A stretch of DNA of 63,932 nucleotides from an uncultured Eubacteriales bacterium (GTDB taxonomy: Bacteria > Bacillota > Clostridia > Oscillospirales > Oscillospiraceae): positions 1 through 63,932 of the forward strand of contig UQZR01000014.1 in NCBI GenBank assembly GCA_900545585.1. Direction: 5' to 3'. Position numbers and translations under genes: made by a program. This document shows positions 11,301-18,254 of the stretch, piece by piece (position 1 is the stretch's first letter; the number at the start of each line of letters is the position of its first letter). The notes beneath the pieces were generated by a model. The model was not told the origin of the DNA. It ran no database searches and saw nothing but the letters and a program-made list of their open reading frames with translations.

Positions 11301-13597
11301 TCCATGTCACCGGCGCGGACAACTATCTGGATTACACCATCACCGTCACCGTCACGGTGGACAGCCGTATCGTTCCCACCGGCCAGCCCACCCTTACGCC
11401 CGCCGCCATCACCTACGGCCAGCCGCTGCGCACCATCGCGCTGTCCGGCGCACTGCGGGACGGCGACGCCGTTGTGGAGGGCACCTTCGTCTGGAACACG
11501 CCGGACGTCATCCTGCCCGCAGGCAGCCAGACCGCCGAGTGGACCTTCACGCCCAGCGGCAGCCGCTACGCCACCACCTCCGGCACCGTCTCCGTGACGG
11601 TACGTGAGGCCGCGCTGACGGATGTTTCCGTCCGTCAGGACGGCGCCCTGACCTACACCGGTACCGCCCTGAGCGCCCAGGTGATCGCCTCCGCCGCCAC
11701 CGTGGACGGCTCCGCCGTCACCTTCACGTACAGTCTGGCAAAGGACGGCGCCTACGGCGATGCCGTTCCGGTTCTCACCGATGTGGCTGCCCACACCGTG
11801 TGGTACAAGGCCGAAGCCGCCAACCATGAGACTGTCACCGGCAGCTTTACCATCACCATCGGCAAGGCGGCGCTGACCAACGTCTCCGTCCGGCAGGACG
11901 GCGCACTGGCCTACAACGGCAAGGCCCAGACCGCCCGGATGGCCGCCTCCGCTGCCACCGTGGACGGCTCCGCCGTCACCTTCACGTACAGCGCGGAGGA
12001 AAACGGCATCTACGGTCCCGCCGTACCGGCCTTCTCCGCCGTGGGCACCTACACTGTGTGGTACAAGGCTGAGGCCGCCAGCCACGAGGCCGTCACCGGC
12101 AGCGTGGACATCACCATCGACAAGGGTGTCCTGCCCGATCCCACCGTCACGGTGGATGTGACCAACAACTACGCCGCCGCATACAGCGTGGACCTCCGCG
12201 CGGTGCTGGACGCCATCCTGCCCGCCGGCTGCCAGCTGGGCGCGGTGGAGTACGGCGGCCTGAACTTCGAGGGCGATGAGACCTATTACGATGTCATGCG
12301 CAGCACCCTCTCCAACAAGGGTGTGCTGACGCTGGCCATCAACGCGGTGGACACCGATACGGAGGGTCTGGTGGCCACGGTGACGGTCATCGTCACCACC
12401 GGCAGCTATCAGGACATCACCGTCACGGTGCGGCTCAACGCGGTGAACAAGACCGTTCCCACCGGCGGCCCCACCCTCAGCAGGGCCACACTGGACTACG
12501 GCCAGCGGCTGGGCACCATCCGCCTGTCCGGTGCCATGCAGGACGGCAGCACCGTGGTGAAGGGCACCTTCGCTTGGGCGGAGCCCTCCTTCTGCCCCGC
12601 CAGCGGCAGCTATGACGCAGAGTGGGTGTTCACCCCCGAGGACGACAGCCGCTATGCCGCCGTCAGCGGCACATCGGCCATCACCGTCAATGCACCCGCC
12701 GGCAAGACCTACAACGTGGGCGGCACGGTGCTGGAATACGGCATCACCGACAGCTCCGAGCAGCCTTTGGCGGGTGCAGTCGTCACCATCCGCAGGGGTA
12801 TGGACATCTACGGCCAGTCTCAGGCTACCGACGCGGACGGCCATTTCCACATCGGCCAGCTGCTCCCCGGCACATACAACGCGGTGATAGCATACAGCGG
12901 TAAGACCGTCACCGCCAAGCTCCAGATCGTGGACAAGGACGCGGTGCTGACCGTCCGCATCCCCCGCGAGGATGTCAGCAGCGAGCTGGAGATCGCGGAC
13001 CCCACCGACCTTACGGAGCACACGGTGGTGGGCGGTCTGGACGCCGAGGCCGAGAAGCAGTTCTCCGACATGGGCGATGCCTCCGTCGCCCTCAGCATGA
13101 CCATCCGCGAGCGGCCGCAGGATGACAGCAGCGCCGCCCAGAATGCCATCCGCGAGCTGGTGAAGAACAAGACGCTGCGCTTCGTGGACATGACCCTCAC
13201 CATGGTCCGAAACGGCCAGCTCTCGGAGCTGAAGGACGCGGGGACCGTGCTGGAGATCATCCTCCCCTGCGACACCAGCCGCAGCGTTACCGTGGCGCGC
13301 TGTCACGCGGACGGTAACGGTCAGGCGCAGGCCATGCTCCTGACCCAGAGCACCACCGGCGCGGAGGGCACGTTCTACGTCGATCGCGAAGGCCAGTGCA
13401 TCCATATCTTCGCCAGCAAGTTCTCTACCTACGCCATCGGCTATGGCCGCACCTCCAACAGCGGCCATGTGCCGGATGACGGCGAAAAGACCTCCCCCAC
13501 TACCGCCGATGCGGGCCTGCTGGCCTATGGCATAGCGGCGCTGGGCAGCTATACCGGTACGGCGCTGCTGCTGCGCCGCCGCAAGCGCGAGGACTGA
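5396..13597 (+). CDS. Giant modular surface protein (beta-helix and MBG/YDG-type repeats)
   Basis: A 2733-residue secreted protein. ATG 5396 follows aaggagg and starts a clear signal peptide (MKKRVLSLFMALALCLTMLP, cleavage near AFA-ET). Residues about 75-1365 hold four modules, each opening with a His/Cys-rich segment (such as HLLCGTACSH at about 431 and 737) and continuing with many MYGGSISGN / GGGVYV repeats that predict a right-handed beta-helix. Residues about 1365-2435 are Ig-like MBG/YDG-type repeats (KTYDGTAAAVITGTPALSG), including a near-duplicate pair near 2070-2240. A carboxypeptidase-regulatory-like domain (about 2440-2530) and a terminal domain precede SPTTADAG, a hydrophobic segment and RRRKRED, a non-canonical cell-wall sorting signal. 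The role is probably adhesion or glycan binding (inference). Confidence 0.9.
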   Translation: MKKRVLSLFMALALCLTMLPTAAFAETSDAAAQTAGGTADTGGAYTIGKDTAAPDQEERDALSVWALRAESSEHAHCVCGVKGCEKWLATYGSHTKTISFSDNAISQDAEGLKINGTVWEKRELKTSDNTVVGYYYRLPAGDYYLTTDLDLEDAYIATATGTVYLCLNGHSIQTTAKRTIYVSNEQTTATLNLCDCKGTSGTYGEITHTSGASGVGVEVRTENKFNMYGGRITGNNRSGVDTSGGYFTMYGGEISGNSISNSDAQGGGGVTIGGQSFTMYGGSISNNSADYGGGVGWNSYGKFYMYGGEITDNTAAVAGGGVYTRNDRIYVKGAVKITGNSTTDGKANNVCLGRVSGYPSDHFVLDGALKEGSKLGVTLGSGHDGLITKGWKAKMPDVTADQLTDHFISDASGMKFDLNRAGEVTLTAIPHEHLLCGTACSHGGETHTKILTWTAVSDLTKITRAGYYYLTQDIETTDIWVPADGVVLCLNGHSIINTNHGYTIMVRKDYTFTLCDCKGGSAEYGRITHAEQTDGTKYSGQGVYAIGTFNMYGGSISGNVSQHSSGVLLDNGANSGGKGTAFNMYGGEITGNTATNGAGGGVYVFANSPFRMYGGSISGNTAKYGGGGVYVGSGSVFTVSGSVTITGNTDNDGSACNVQLAKGNTAGTTFAIGEGGLAESARIGVTADAAPAIGEHIAVATGADNGYYEGNITSDAGGQYGILREGDEINLYNGLPHKHLLCGTACSHDGETHTDVLTWTAVSSLSEITKAGHYYLTQSVTQSSEWQPVDGVVLCLNGYDIICSKDGANTIKLANGGSFTLSDCKGTGRITHADGLTGTGVYLDPDGTFTMYDGSISGNSAAEKGGGVYMTRSTFRMLGGSVSGNKAKYGGGVYVYSGAFTLSGGTVSGNSSDEDGAGVYTAGTFNMTGGSVSGNFTTDAAVTGYATKRGGGVYAAYVFNMSGGTISGNTAAEYGGGVYVILSAACTITGGTISGNTSGNSKGGGVCAGNKLTVSGAPCITGNLGKDGAANNVYLGRRETIHVGGALESGASIGVTTADPVIDGSYVRIADGTGLAADTTSYFTSDAYPGCTKRLMGDSVIFSSGTLHEHAVCGRSDCTDAAHGNTAWIPLTSVDGKLLYGGANASKNGDSYMLYAGNYYLAADIELDGRLFLAGDVNLCLNGKQITTTNTSVSAVVDDHWGLTLCDCRGSGRIAAPGETVNGVSSSQSFTMYGGTISGGRYGAYIYDDHGAFRMLGGKITGSQTGIYLNSSRNSLTIGGDANVTGSTRNVYLDSGVLTIDPSLTQAARIGITTSRQPTDDVPVQFAAGASSTALDCTKIFLPDAAGQGYVVTQEQDKLYLSKHQHSWAYTASGTTITAACTNADGTCPDTNGGSVTLSAPDQTLFYNGMARAASCTSSLTTGDAAIITYYAKPADTTALSGAPVNAGDYIARIQLGEASVSVSYTIEKVRLLVTANSTVIDYGTAPMHDGVSCQGFVNGEDIDDLDGTPTYAHTYRQFDDVGEYTITPGGLTSDNYDISFLPGTLEVRPRTVTLTWHNTEGRIYADDEGAITATVSNAVNGDRIGVTVTGGELTAGTHTAAATGLTGDKAKNYQLSTVEADKTVQYTVAQAAQTLTFAQQGSLTRTYGDDAFSNAASSNRRDGGSITYASSRESVATVASDGTVTIHAAGEATITATAAETANYQQSAASYTLRVSPKGVTITGLQAESKTYDGTAAAVITGTPALSGLMAGDDVTVDASRAAAAFADADAGTGKTVLLSGYALTGADAANYTLIAQPTGITADITKAAITVTPDAGQGKTYGEDEPTLTFAVSAAANGESPAFDGALTRASGENADSYAIAIGSLKLADRGAFKADNYTLALAPDTVYFRIDRALHADVPASGAAMYGNPGSVDLRSLIADGGAASLGVVTDTDSVLDGAPAVSGSTLRFAFRNEPANADKTAVIAVHVTGADNYLDYTITVTVTVDSRIVPTGQPTLTPAAITYGQPLRTIALSGALRDGDAVVEGTFVWNTPDVILPAGSQTAEWTFTPSGSRYATTSGTVSVTVREAALTDVSVRQDGALTYTGTALSAQVIASAATVDGSAVTFTYSLAKDGAYGDAVPVLTDVAAHTVWYKAEAANHETVTGSFTITIGKAALTNVSVRQDGALAYNGKAQTARMAASAATVDGSAVTFTYSAEENGIYGPAVPAFSAVGTYTVWYKAEAASHEAVTGSVDITIDKGVLPDPTVTVDVTNNYAAAYSVDLRAVLDAILPAGCQLGAVEYGGLNFEGDETYYDVMRSTLSNKGVLTLAINAVDTDTEGLVATVTVIVTTGSYQDITVTVRLNAVNKTVPTGGPTLSRATLDYGQRLGTIRLSGAMQDGSTVVKGTFAWAEPSFCPASGSYDAEWVFTPEDDSRYAAVSGTSAITVNAPAGKTYNVGGTVLEYGITDSSEQPLAGAVVTIRRGMDIYGQSQATDADGHFHIGQLLPGTYNAVIAYSGKTVTAKLQIVDKDAVLTVRIPREDVSSELEIADPTDLTEHTVVGGLDAEAEKQFSDMGDASVALSMTIRERPQDDSSAAQNAIRELVKNKTLRFVDMTLTMVRNGQLSELKDAGTVLEIILPCDTSRSVTVARCHADGNGQAQAMLLTQSTTGAEGTFYVDREGQCIHIFASKFSTYAIGYGRTSNSGHVPDDGEKTSPTTADAGLLAYGIAALGSYTGTALLLRRRKRED

Positions 13598-13615
13598 GCA
13601 GGCGCACGAATCAAA

Positions 13616-13664
13616 GCCGCCCTGGGCACCGAGAATGGTGTTCAGGGCGGCTCTCTTTCCGTTC
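13616..13664 (+). terminator. Terminator of the giant surface-protein gene
   Basis: A gccgccctg / cagggcggc stem, with a gap loop, lies 18 bases after the stop codon and is followed by the pyrimidine tract tctctttccgttctcttt. Confidence 0.75.
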
Positions 13665-13785
13665 TCTTTCTCAAATGCGGTTTGACTTTTGCGGCACGTT
13701 TTGTTATATCGTAGTTAGGCTGCGATGACCGCAATATTGGATGAGCTGACGCAGGAAGCCGCCGGATACCTCCCGTAAAGCCCCC

Positions 13786-13814
13786 TTGCACATCTGCCCC
13801 TCCGCTGGTACAAT
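13786..13814 (+). promoter_or_regulatory. Promoter of the flavodoxin-ferredoxin operon
   Basis: TTGCAC (13786-13791) and TACAAT (13809-13814) are separated by 17 bases and lie 30 bases upstream of the ATG at 13844, which has the Shine-Dalgarno aaggagg. Confidence 0.8.
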
Positions 13815-13843
13815 ACAGGAAAATACCGCAAGGAGGGGCACCT

Positions 13844-14593
13844 ATGATCCTGTACTTTTCCGGCACCGGCAACAGCCGCCACGCGGCCCAGCGCATGGCG
13901 GACGCGCTGGGCGACACCCTGCTGTCCCTGAATGACCGCATCCGGAGCGGCGACACCTCGCCCGTTGAAACGGGTGAGCGTCTGGTCATCGTCACCCCCA
14001 CCTACGCCTGGCGCATCCCCCGTCTGGTGCGGGACTGGCTGCTGCGCACGGAGCTCACCGGCGCAAAGCAGGCGTGGTTCGTCATGACCTGCGGCAGCGA
14101 GATCGGCCGCGCCAACCACTATAACCGCCAGCTCTGCGTCGAAAAGGGACTGACCTGCATGGGCACGGCCCAGCTGGTGATGCCGGAGAACTACATCGCC
14201 ATGTTCGGCGTGCCCCAGGCGGAGGAGGCCCGCCGCATCGTGGCCCGGGCGGAGCCGGACATCGACCGCGCCATCGCTGCCGTCCGCGCCGGACAGCCCT
14301 TCTCCCCCACCCGCGATCACCTCTACGACCGCTTCATGAGCGGGCCGGTGAACCCCATTTTCTACGCCGTCTGCGTCAAGGCGGGGCCCTTCACCGCCAG
14401 TGATGCCTGCACCGGCTGCGGCCAGTGCGTCCGGCGATGTCCCACCAACAACATCGTTCTGCGGGAGGGCAAGCCGGTCTGGGGCAAGGACTGCACCCAC
14501 TGCATGGCCTGCATCTGCTACTGCCCTGCAGAGGCCATTGAGTACGGCAAAAAGAGCCTCGGCAAGCCCCGCTACCACTTTGAAGCCCTGTGA
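13844..14593 (+). CDS. EFR1-type flavodoxin/ferredoxin fusion protein
   Basis: A 249-residue redox protein. The N-terminal flavodoxin-like domain opens with the FMN phosphate loop SGTGNSRH (about residues 5-12) and the VTPTYAWRIP segment. The C-terminal part (about 185-240) carries two 4Fe-4S motifs, CTGCGQCVRRCP and CTHCMACICYCP. This matches the EFR1 family of ferrodoxins common in gut Clostridia, cytosolic electron carriers of unknown partner. It is followed after 14 bases by another flavin-binding protein, so the two probably form a small redox operon. Confidence 0.9.
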   Translation: MILYFSGTGNSRHAAQRMADALGDTLLSLNDRIRSGDTSPVETGERLVIVTPTYAWRIPRLVRDWLLRTELTGAKQAWFVMTCGSEIGRANHYNRQLCVEKGLTCMGTAQLVMPENYIAMFGVPQAEEARRIVARAEPDIDRAIAAVRAGQPFSPTRDHLYDRFMSGPVNPIFYAVCVKAGPFTASDACTGCGQCVRRCPTNNIVLREGKPVWGKDCTHCMACICYCPAEAIEYGKKSLGKPRYHFEAL

Positions 14594-14607
14594 TAAGGAG
14601 GCCCGCT

Positions 14608-15168
14608 ATGACACTCTACATCAACGCCTGTGCCCGTCCCGGCTCCCGCACGGACCGTCTGGCCCGCGCCCTGCTGGCCACGCTGGGAGACTACGAGGAG
14701 CTGCGACTCTACGATCTGCCCCTGCTGCCGCTGAACACGGAGCGCCTGGCCCGCCGCGACGCCCTGCTGGCGCGCCGCGCCTATGACGACGATTTCTTCC
14801 GCTGCGCCCGTCAGTTCGCGGCGGCGGACAAAATCGTGCTGGCCGCGCCCCTGTGGGACCTGTGCTTTCCGGCGCAGCTGAAGCTCTATCTGGAGAACAT
14901 CTACATCACCGGCATCGTCACCCGCTACGATGAGGCGGGCTGCCCCGTGGGCCTGTGCCGCGCTCAGAAGCTATACTACGTCAGCACCTCCGGCGGCCCC
15001 TACGACCCGCGATTCAGCTATCACTATCTCCGCGCCCTGTGTGCGGAGTGCTTCGGCATCCCCGAGACGGAGCTCCTGATGGCGGAGAATCTGGACGTGG
15101 ACGGCTGCGACCCCGAGGCCATCCTGCGGGACGCCATGAGCCGGTACGGCCTGACGCCCCAGCCCTGA
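14608..15168 (+). CDS. NAD(P)H-dependent flavodoxin-fold oxidoreductase (AzoR/MdaB-like)
   Basis: A 186-residue flavodoxin-fold protein with the family pattern of FMN-dependent NADH:quinone/azo reductases: an N-terminal strand with ACARPGSRTDRLA, the APLWDLCFPAQLKLYLENI segment that lines the flavin, and a YYVSTSGGPY loop (about residue 130). The ATG at 14608 is chosen because aaggag lies 7 bases upstream; an in-frame upstream start at 14590 overlaps the preceding gene and lacks a ribosome site. It probably reduces quinones or nitro/azo compounds, with reducing power from the neighbouring EFR1 protein possible but not shown. Confidence 0.82.
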   Translation: MTLYINACARPGSRTDRLARALLATLGDYEELRLYDLPLLPLNTERLARRDALLARRAYDDDFFRCARQFAAADKIVLAAPLWDLCFPAQLKLYLENIYITGIVTRYDEAGCPVGLCRAQKLYYVSTSGGPYDPRFSYHYLRALCAECFGIPETELLMAENLDVDGCDPEAILRDAMSRYGLTPQP

Positions 15169-15171
15169 ACA

Positions 15172-15209
15172 GAAAAGTGCCCGAGGCCATGGGCCTCGGG
15201 CACTTTTTC
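15172..15209 (+). terminator. Strong intrinsic terminator
   Basis: agtgcccgaggcc and ggcctcgggcact pair perfectly around atg and are followed by TTTTTCT. It closes the two-gene redox operon. Confidence 0.92.
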
Positions 15210-15242
15210 TCCTGTTCTGCCTATGGTCTCTCCACCGGCACA

Positions 15243-15280
15243 AAAGAGGGCCCTGCGGCCATGCCGCGGAGCCCTCTTTG
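15243..15280 (-). terminator. Terminator of the mtaB-to-Lar operon
   Basis: Read on the minus strand, aagagggct-ccgcggc pairs with gccgcagg-gccctctt and is followed by TTTG. It lies just after the last minus-strand gene. Confidence 0.75.
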
Positions 15281-15290
15281 CCTATTTCGC

Positions 15291-15515
15291 TCAGTCGCCC
15301 ACGCCGGTGTGGACGACCTTTCCCATGTTCCACAGCAGCGCCACACGCCGCGCGGCCTCCAGCCGCTCCTCCGGCGTATGATACTCCGCATGGGCGGTCT
15401 CGGCGCCGCAGTCCATGCAGCACACGGAGACGCTCCAGCCCTGCTCATCCTGCATGGCGCCAACGCCGCGGCAGACAGGGCAATCCTCCAGCTCGATCTC
15501 AAAGATAGGGTCCAT
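15291..15515 (-). CDS. Lar-like small zinc-ribbon protein
   Basis: A 74-residue protein with CPVC near the N terminus and CCMDCGAET about 20 residues later, then a helix ending in A-x-x-x-A-LLWN. This is the layout of the Lar (restriction-alleviation) family and of related phage-borne zinc ribbons, which end in the same WN. ATG 15515 is preferred over the adjacent ATG 15518 because its spacing to aggagg is 7 rather than 4. It is the last gene of the minus-strand operon, 12 bases after a GNAT gene. The biological role outside phages is not known; the family match is by motif only. Confidence 0.65.
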   Translation of the reverse strand: MDPIFEIELEDCPVCRGVGAMQDEQGWSVSVCCMDCGAETAHAEYHTPEERLEAARRVALLWNMGKVVHTGVGD

Positions 15516-15527
15516 CATCGTTCCTCC

Positions 15528-16010
15528 TCATTTCGTTGTCCGTTCATATGCCAGCCGCGGCGTGCCGTCCGCCACATGGATGACGCCGCACCGCATAAAG
15601 CCCGCCCGCTCCATGCACCGCTGCATGGTATCGTTGGCCGCATGTGTGTCCGCTCGCAGGTGCCCGCACTGTGTGGACGCCCAGGCCGCCGTCTCCGCAA
15701 ACACACCGCGGTGGCTGCCGTCGCTGCCCAGCCGGTGGATGGTGCCGTAGGGACTGTCGTCCCGCCACGCGCCTTGGATGCGCCGGTAGGTCGGGTCCTC
15801 GCCCAGAATGAAGGCAAATACGGCATACACGCCGCCTCCGTCCTCCAGCACGTACAGCTGTCCCGCCGCCAGATCCTGCCGCAGCAGCTCCTCCGACGGG
15901 TAGCCGTTCACCCACTGGGCGGTGTTGCCGTGCGCCCGCATGTACCGCCGCGCCACGTTGTAAATGGTCAGGATGTGGGGCAGATCCTGCTCTTTCGCCG
16001 CCCGTACCAT
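15528..16010 (-). CDS. GNAT-family N-acetyltransferase
   Basis: A 160-residue protein with the GNAT fold pattern: N-terminal VRAAKEQDLPHILTIYN, the central strands YVLEDGGGVYAVFAFI, an acetyl-CoA binding region around HRLGSDGSHRGVFAETAAWA (a loosely matching R/Q-x-x-G-x-G/A loop) and the late NDTMQRCMERAGF motif. The substrate is unknown. Its ATG shares one base with the TGA of the PFL gene upstream, so translation is probably coupled to it. Confidence 0.82.
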   Translation of the reverse strand: MVRAAKEQDLPHILTIYNVARRYMRAHGNTAQWVNGYPSEELLRQDLAAGQLYVLEDGGGVYAVFAFILGEDPTYRRIQGAWRDDSPYGTIHRLGSDGSHRGVFAETAAWASTQCGHLRADTHAANDTMQRCMERAGFMRCGVIHVADGTPRLAYERTTK

Positions 16011-17368
16011 CAGTTTTTCAGGCTCTGCAGCGGCGCAGGGATGCGTCCGCCGCGGGCGATAAAGTCGGCGCTGGACGCCTCGTGTACCGGCATCACCGGC
16101 GCGGAGCCCAGCAGGCCGCCCATCTCCACCATGTCGCCCACATCGGCCCCCTCCACGGGGATGATGCGCACGGCGGTGGTCTTGCTGTTCACCATACCCA
16201 CCGCCGCCTCATCGGCGATGATGGCCGCGATGGTCTCGGCACTGGTACTCCCCGGCACGGCGATCATGTCCAATCCCACGGAGCACACGCAGGTCATGGC
16301 CTCCAGCTTGTCGATGGTCAGGGTGCCGTCCAGTGCGGCGGCGATCATGCCCTCGTCCTCCGACACGGGGATGAACGCGCCGGACAGGCCGCCCACGTGG
16401 CCGGACGCCATGACGCCGCCCTTCTTCACCGCATCGTTCAGCAGGGCCAGCGCCGCCGTGGTGCCGTGGGTGCCGCAGACGGCAAGGCCCATCTCCTCCA
16501 GAATGCGGGCCACGCTGTCGCCTACCGCAGGGGTGGGCGCCAGCGACAGATCCACGATGCCGAATGGCGTATCCAGCCGCCGGGACGCCTCCGCCGCCAC
16601 CATCTGACCCATGCGGGTGATCTGGAACGCCGTTTTCTTGATGGTCTCCGCCACCACGTCAAAGGGCTGCCCCTTGCAGGACTGCAAAGCGTGGTACACC
16701 ACGCCCGGGCCGGACACGCCCACGTTGATGACGCTGTCCGCCTCGCCCACGCCGTGGAACGCACCGGCCATGAAGGGGTTGTCCTCCACAGCGTTGCAGA
16801 ATACCACCAGCTTGGCACAGCCCAGCCCGTCCTGAGCGCGGGTCAGGTGGGCCGTCTCCTTGATGATGCGTCCCATACGGGCCACAGCATCCATGTTGAT
16901 GCCCGCCTTGGTGCTGCCCACATTGACGCTGGAGCACACCAGCTCCGTCTGGGCCAGCGCCTGGGGAATGGACCGCAGCAGCAGCTCGTCGCCCTTGCTG
17001 AAGCCCTTCTGCACCAGAGCGGAGTACCCGCCGATAAAGTTGACGCCGCAGGTGTGGGCCGCCCGATCCAGTGTCATGGCGAAGGGCACGTAGTCCTCGG
17101 TGCCGCAGCTCCCCGCCACCAGCGCCATAGGCGTCACGGAGATGCGCTTGTTGACGATGGGGATACCGAACTCGCTCTCAATGTCCTCGCCGGTGCGCAC
17201 CAGCTTCTCCGCACGGCGGCAGATCTTGTCGTAAATTTTCCGGCAGCAGCGATCCGCGTCCTCGCTGACGCAGTCCAGCAGGGAGATGCCCATCGTGATG
17301 GTGCGGATGTCCAGGTGCTGCTTGTCGATCATGTCGATGGTATCGAAAATATTCTGCAAACTCAGCAT
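16010..17368 (-). CDS. PFL/DUF711 family protein (UPF0210)
   Basis: A 452-residue cytosolic protein of the UPF0210 family, described as having a pyruvate-formate-lyase-like fold. The start LSLQNIFDTIDMIDKQHLDIRTITMGISL, the NVGSTKAGINMDAVARMG segment and the SLAPTPAVGDSVA segment are characteristic, and length matches the family (about 450). It lies 16 bases after an ACT-domain gene of the UPF0237 type; this two-gene pairing is conserved in many Firmicutes. No enzymatic reaction is established for the family. Confidence 0.92.
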   Translation of the reverse strand: MLSLQNIFDTIDMIDKQHLDIRTITMGISLLDCVSEDADRCCRKIYDKICRRAEKLVRTGEDIESEFGIPIVNKRISVTPMALVAGSCGTEDYVPFAMTLDRAAHTCGVNFIGGYSALVQKGFSKGDELLLRSIPQALAQTELVCSSVNVGSTKAGINMDAVARMGRIIKETAHLTRAQDGLGCAKLVVFCNAVEDNPFMAGAFHGVGEADSVINVGVSGPGVVYHALQSCKGQPFDVVAETIKKTAFQITRMGQMVAAEASRRLDTPFGIVDLSLAPTPAVGDSVARILEEMGLAVCGTHGTTAALALLNDAVKKGGVMASGHVGGLSGAFIPVSEDEGMIAAALDGTLTIDKLEAMTCVCSVGLDMIAVPGSTSAETIAAIIADEAAVGMVNSKTTAVRIIPVEGADVGDMVEMGGLLGSAPVMPVHEASSADFIARGGRIPAPLQSLKN

Positions 17369-17384
17369 GGCGTGTCCCTCTTTT

Positions 17385-17654
17385 TTACAGCTTGTGCATG
17401 GCGTCGAAGATGTCCTCCCTCTGGATGCGGACAGACAGTCCCCGCTCCTCGCCGTACTCCTTCAGGGCGGTGCGCAGCCTGTCAAAGGGCTCCTGACACA
17501 GCGTCAGATCCACCACCATCATCATGGTGAAATATCCCTCCATAATGGTCTGGCTGATGTCCAGCACATTGATCTCACAGGCCGCCAGCGTGTTGCACAC
17601 ACCGGCGATGATGCCCACCTGATCCTTACCCACCACAGTTACGATCGCTTTCAT
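17385..17654 (-). CDS. ACT domain protein, UPF0237 family
   Basis: An 89-residue single ACT domain (MKAIVTVVGKDQVGIIAGVC, with the ligand-site glycine of the DQVGIIAG loop) similar to the glycine-cleavage regulator-like UPF0237 proteins. ACT domains bind small ligands, usually amino acids. The ATG at 17654 is chosen because AAGGAG lies 8 bases upstream; a GTG three codons earlier abuts that site. It precedes the PFL/DUF711 gene and probably regulates or complexes with it. Confidence 0.9.
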   Translation of the reverse strand: MKAIVTVVGKDQVGIIAGVCNTLAACEINVLDISQTIMEGYFTMMMVVDLTLCQEPFDRLRTALKEYGEERGLSVRIQREDIFDAMHKL

Positions 17655-17681
17655 GTCCTTCACTCCTTCTTTGGATGATAT

Positions 17682-18254
17682 TTACTCCATCTCGTCCAGC
17701 GTCAGCTGGAACGAGCCCAAAAAGTGCTCACGGAAATACCGCAGCTCCGGCATGTCGTAGCTCTCCAGCGCCTCCGCCGTCTGCCGCGCCGCCTGCCGGA
17801 ACTCCTCGTTTCCGGCCTTCAGCTCCTCCAGGCATTTGATATGGGCGCTGAGCTTGTCCGCCGCCTTCACCAGCTCCTCCACCTCCGCATCGGCGGGGCG
17901 CAGGATGTTCTCATAGATGGGCCGCAGCTCCGGCGGCAGCATGGCCAGCAGCTTCTGGTCCGCCACCTCCTCCACCTTGCGGTAGGCCTCCCGTATCTCG
18001 GGATTGAAGTATTTGATGGGCGTGGGCATGTCGCCGGTGAGGATCTCCCCCGCGTCGTGGTACAGCGCCGCTGCGGCCACCGCACCGGCATCCACCTGCC
18101 CGCCGAAAAACTCGTTCCGTATCACCGCCAGCGCGTGGGCCAGCACCGCCACCTGATGGCTGTGCTCCTGGATATTCTCCCGGACGCTGTTGCGCATCAG
18201 CGCCCACCGTTCGATGTAGCGCATCCTGTCGATATAGGCGAAAAAGTGGTCCAT
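17682..18254 (-). CDS. yfbR: YfbR-like HD-domain 5'-nucleotidase
   Basis: A 190-residue HD-superfamily phosphohydrolase. The metal ligands are visible as H in QEHSHQVAVLAH, HD in LYHDAGEIL and the later D in KAADKLSAHIKC. The overall pattern (RMRYIERWALMRNSVRENIQEHS) is that of E. coli YfbR, a deoxyribonucleoside 5'-monophosphatase. Its ATG overlaps the TAA of mtaB by one base, so translation is probably coupled. Specificity for dNMPs is inferred from the family. Confidence 0.87.
   Translation of the reverse strand: MDHFFAYIDRMRYIERWALMRNSVRENIQEHSHQVAVLAHALAVIRNEFFGGQVDAGAVAAAALYHDAGEILTGDMPTPIKYFNPEIREAYRKVEEVADQKLLAMLPPELRPIYENILRPADAEVEELVKAADKLSAHIKCLEELKAGNEEFRQAARQTAEALESYDMPELRYFREHFLGSFQLTLDEME

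Noticed and set aside
5657..13468. A 2603-codon open frame antisense to the giant surface protein
   Set aside because: It follows from high GC and repeated codon use on the sense strand; it is low-complexity Gly/Val/Ala/His, with no ribosome site or domain.
13844..14593. Anaerobic sulfite-reductase-like or nitroreductase assignment for the ferredoxin fusion protein
   Set aside because: The order flavodoxin loop followed by two 4Fe-4S motifs matches the EFR1 type better.
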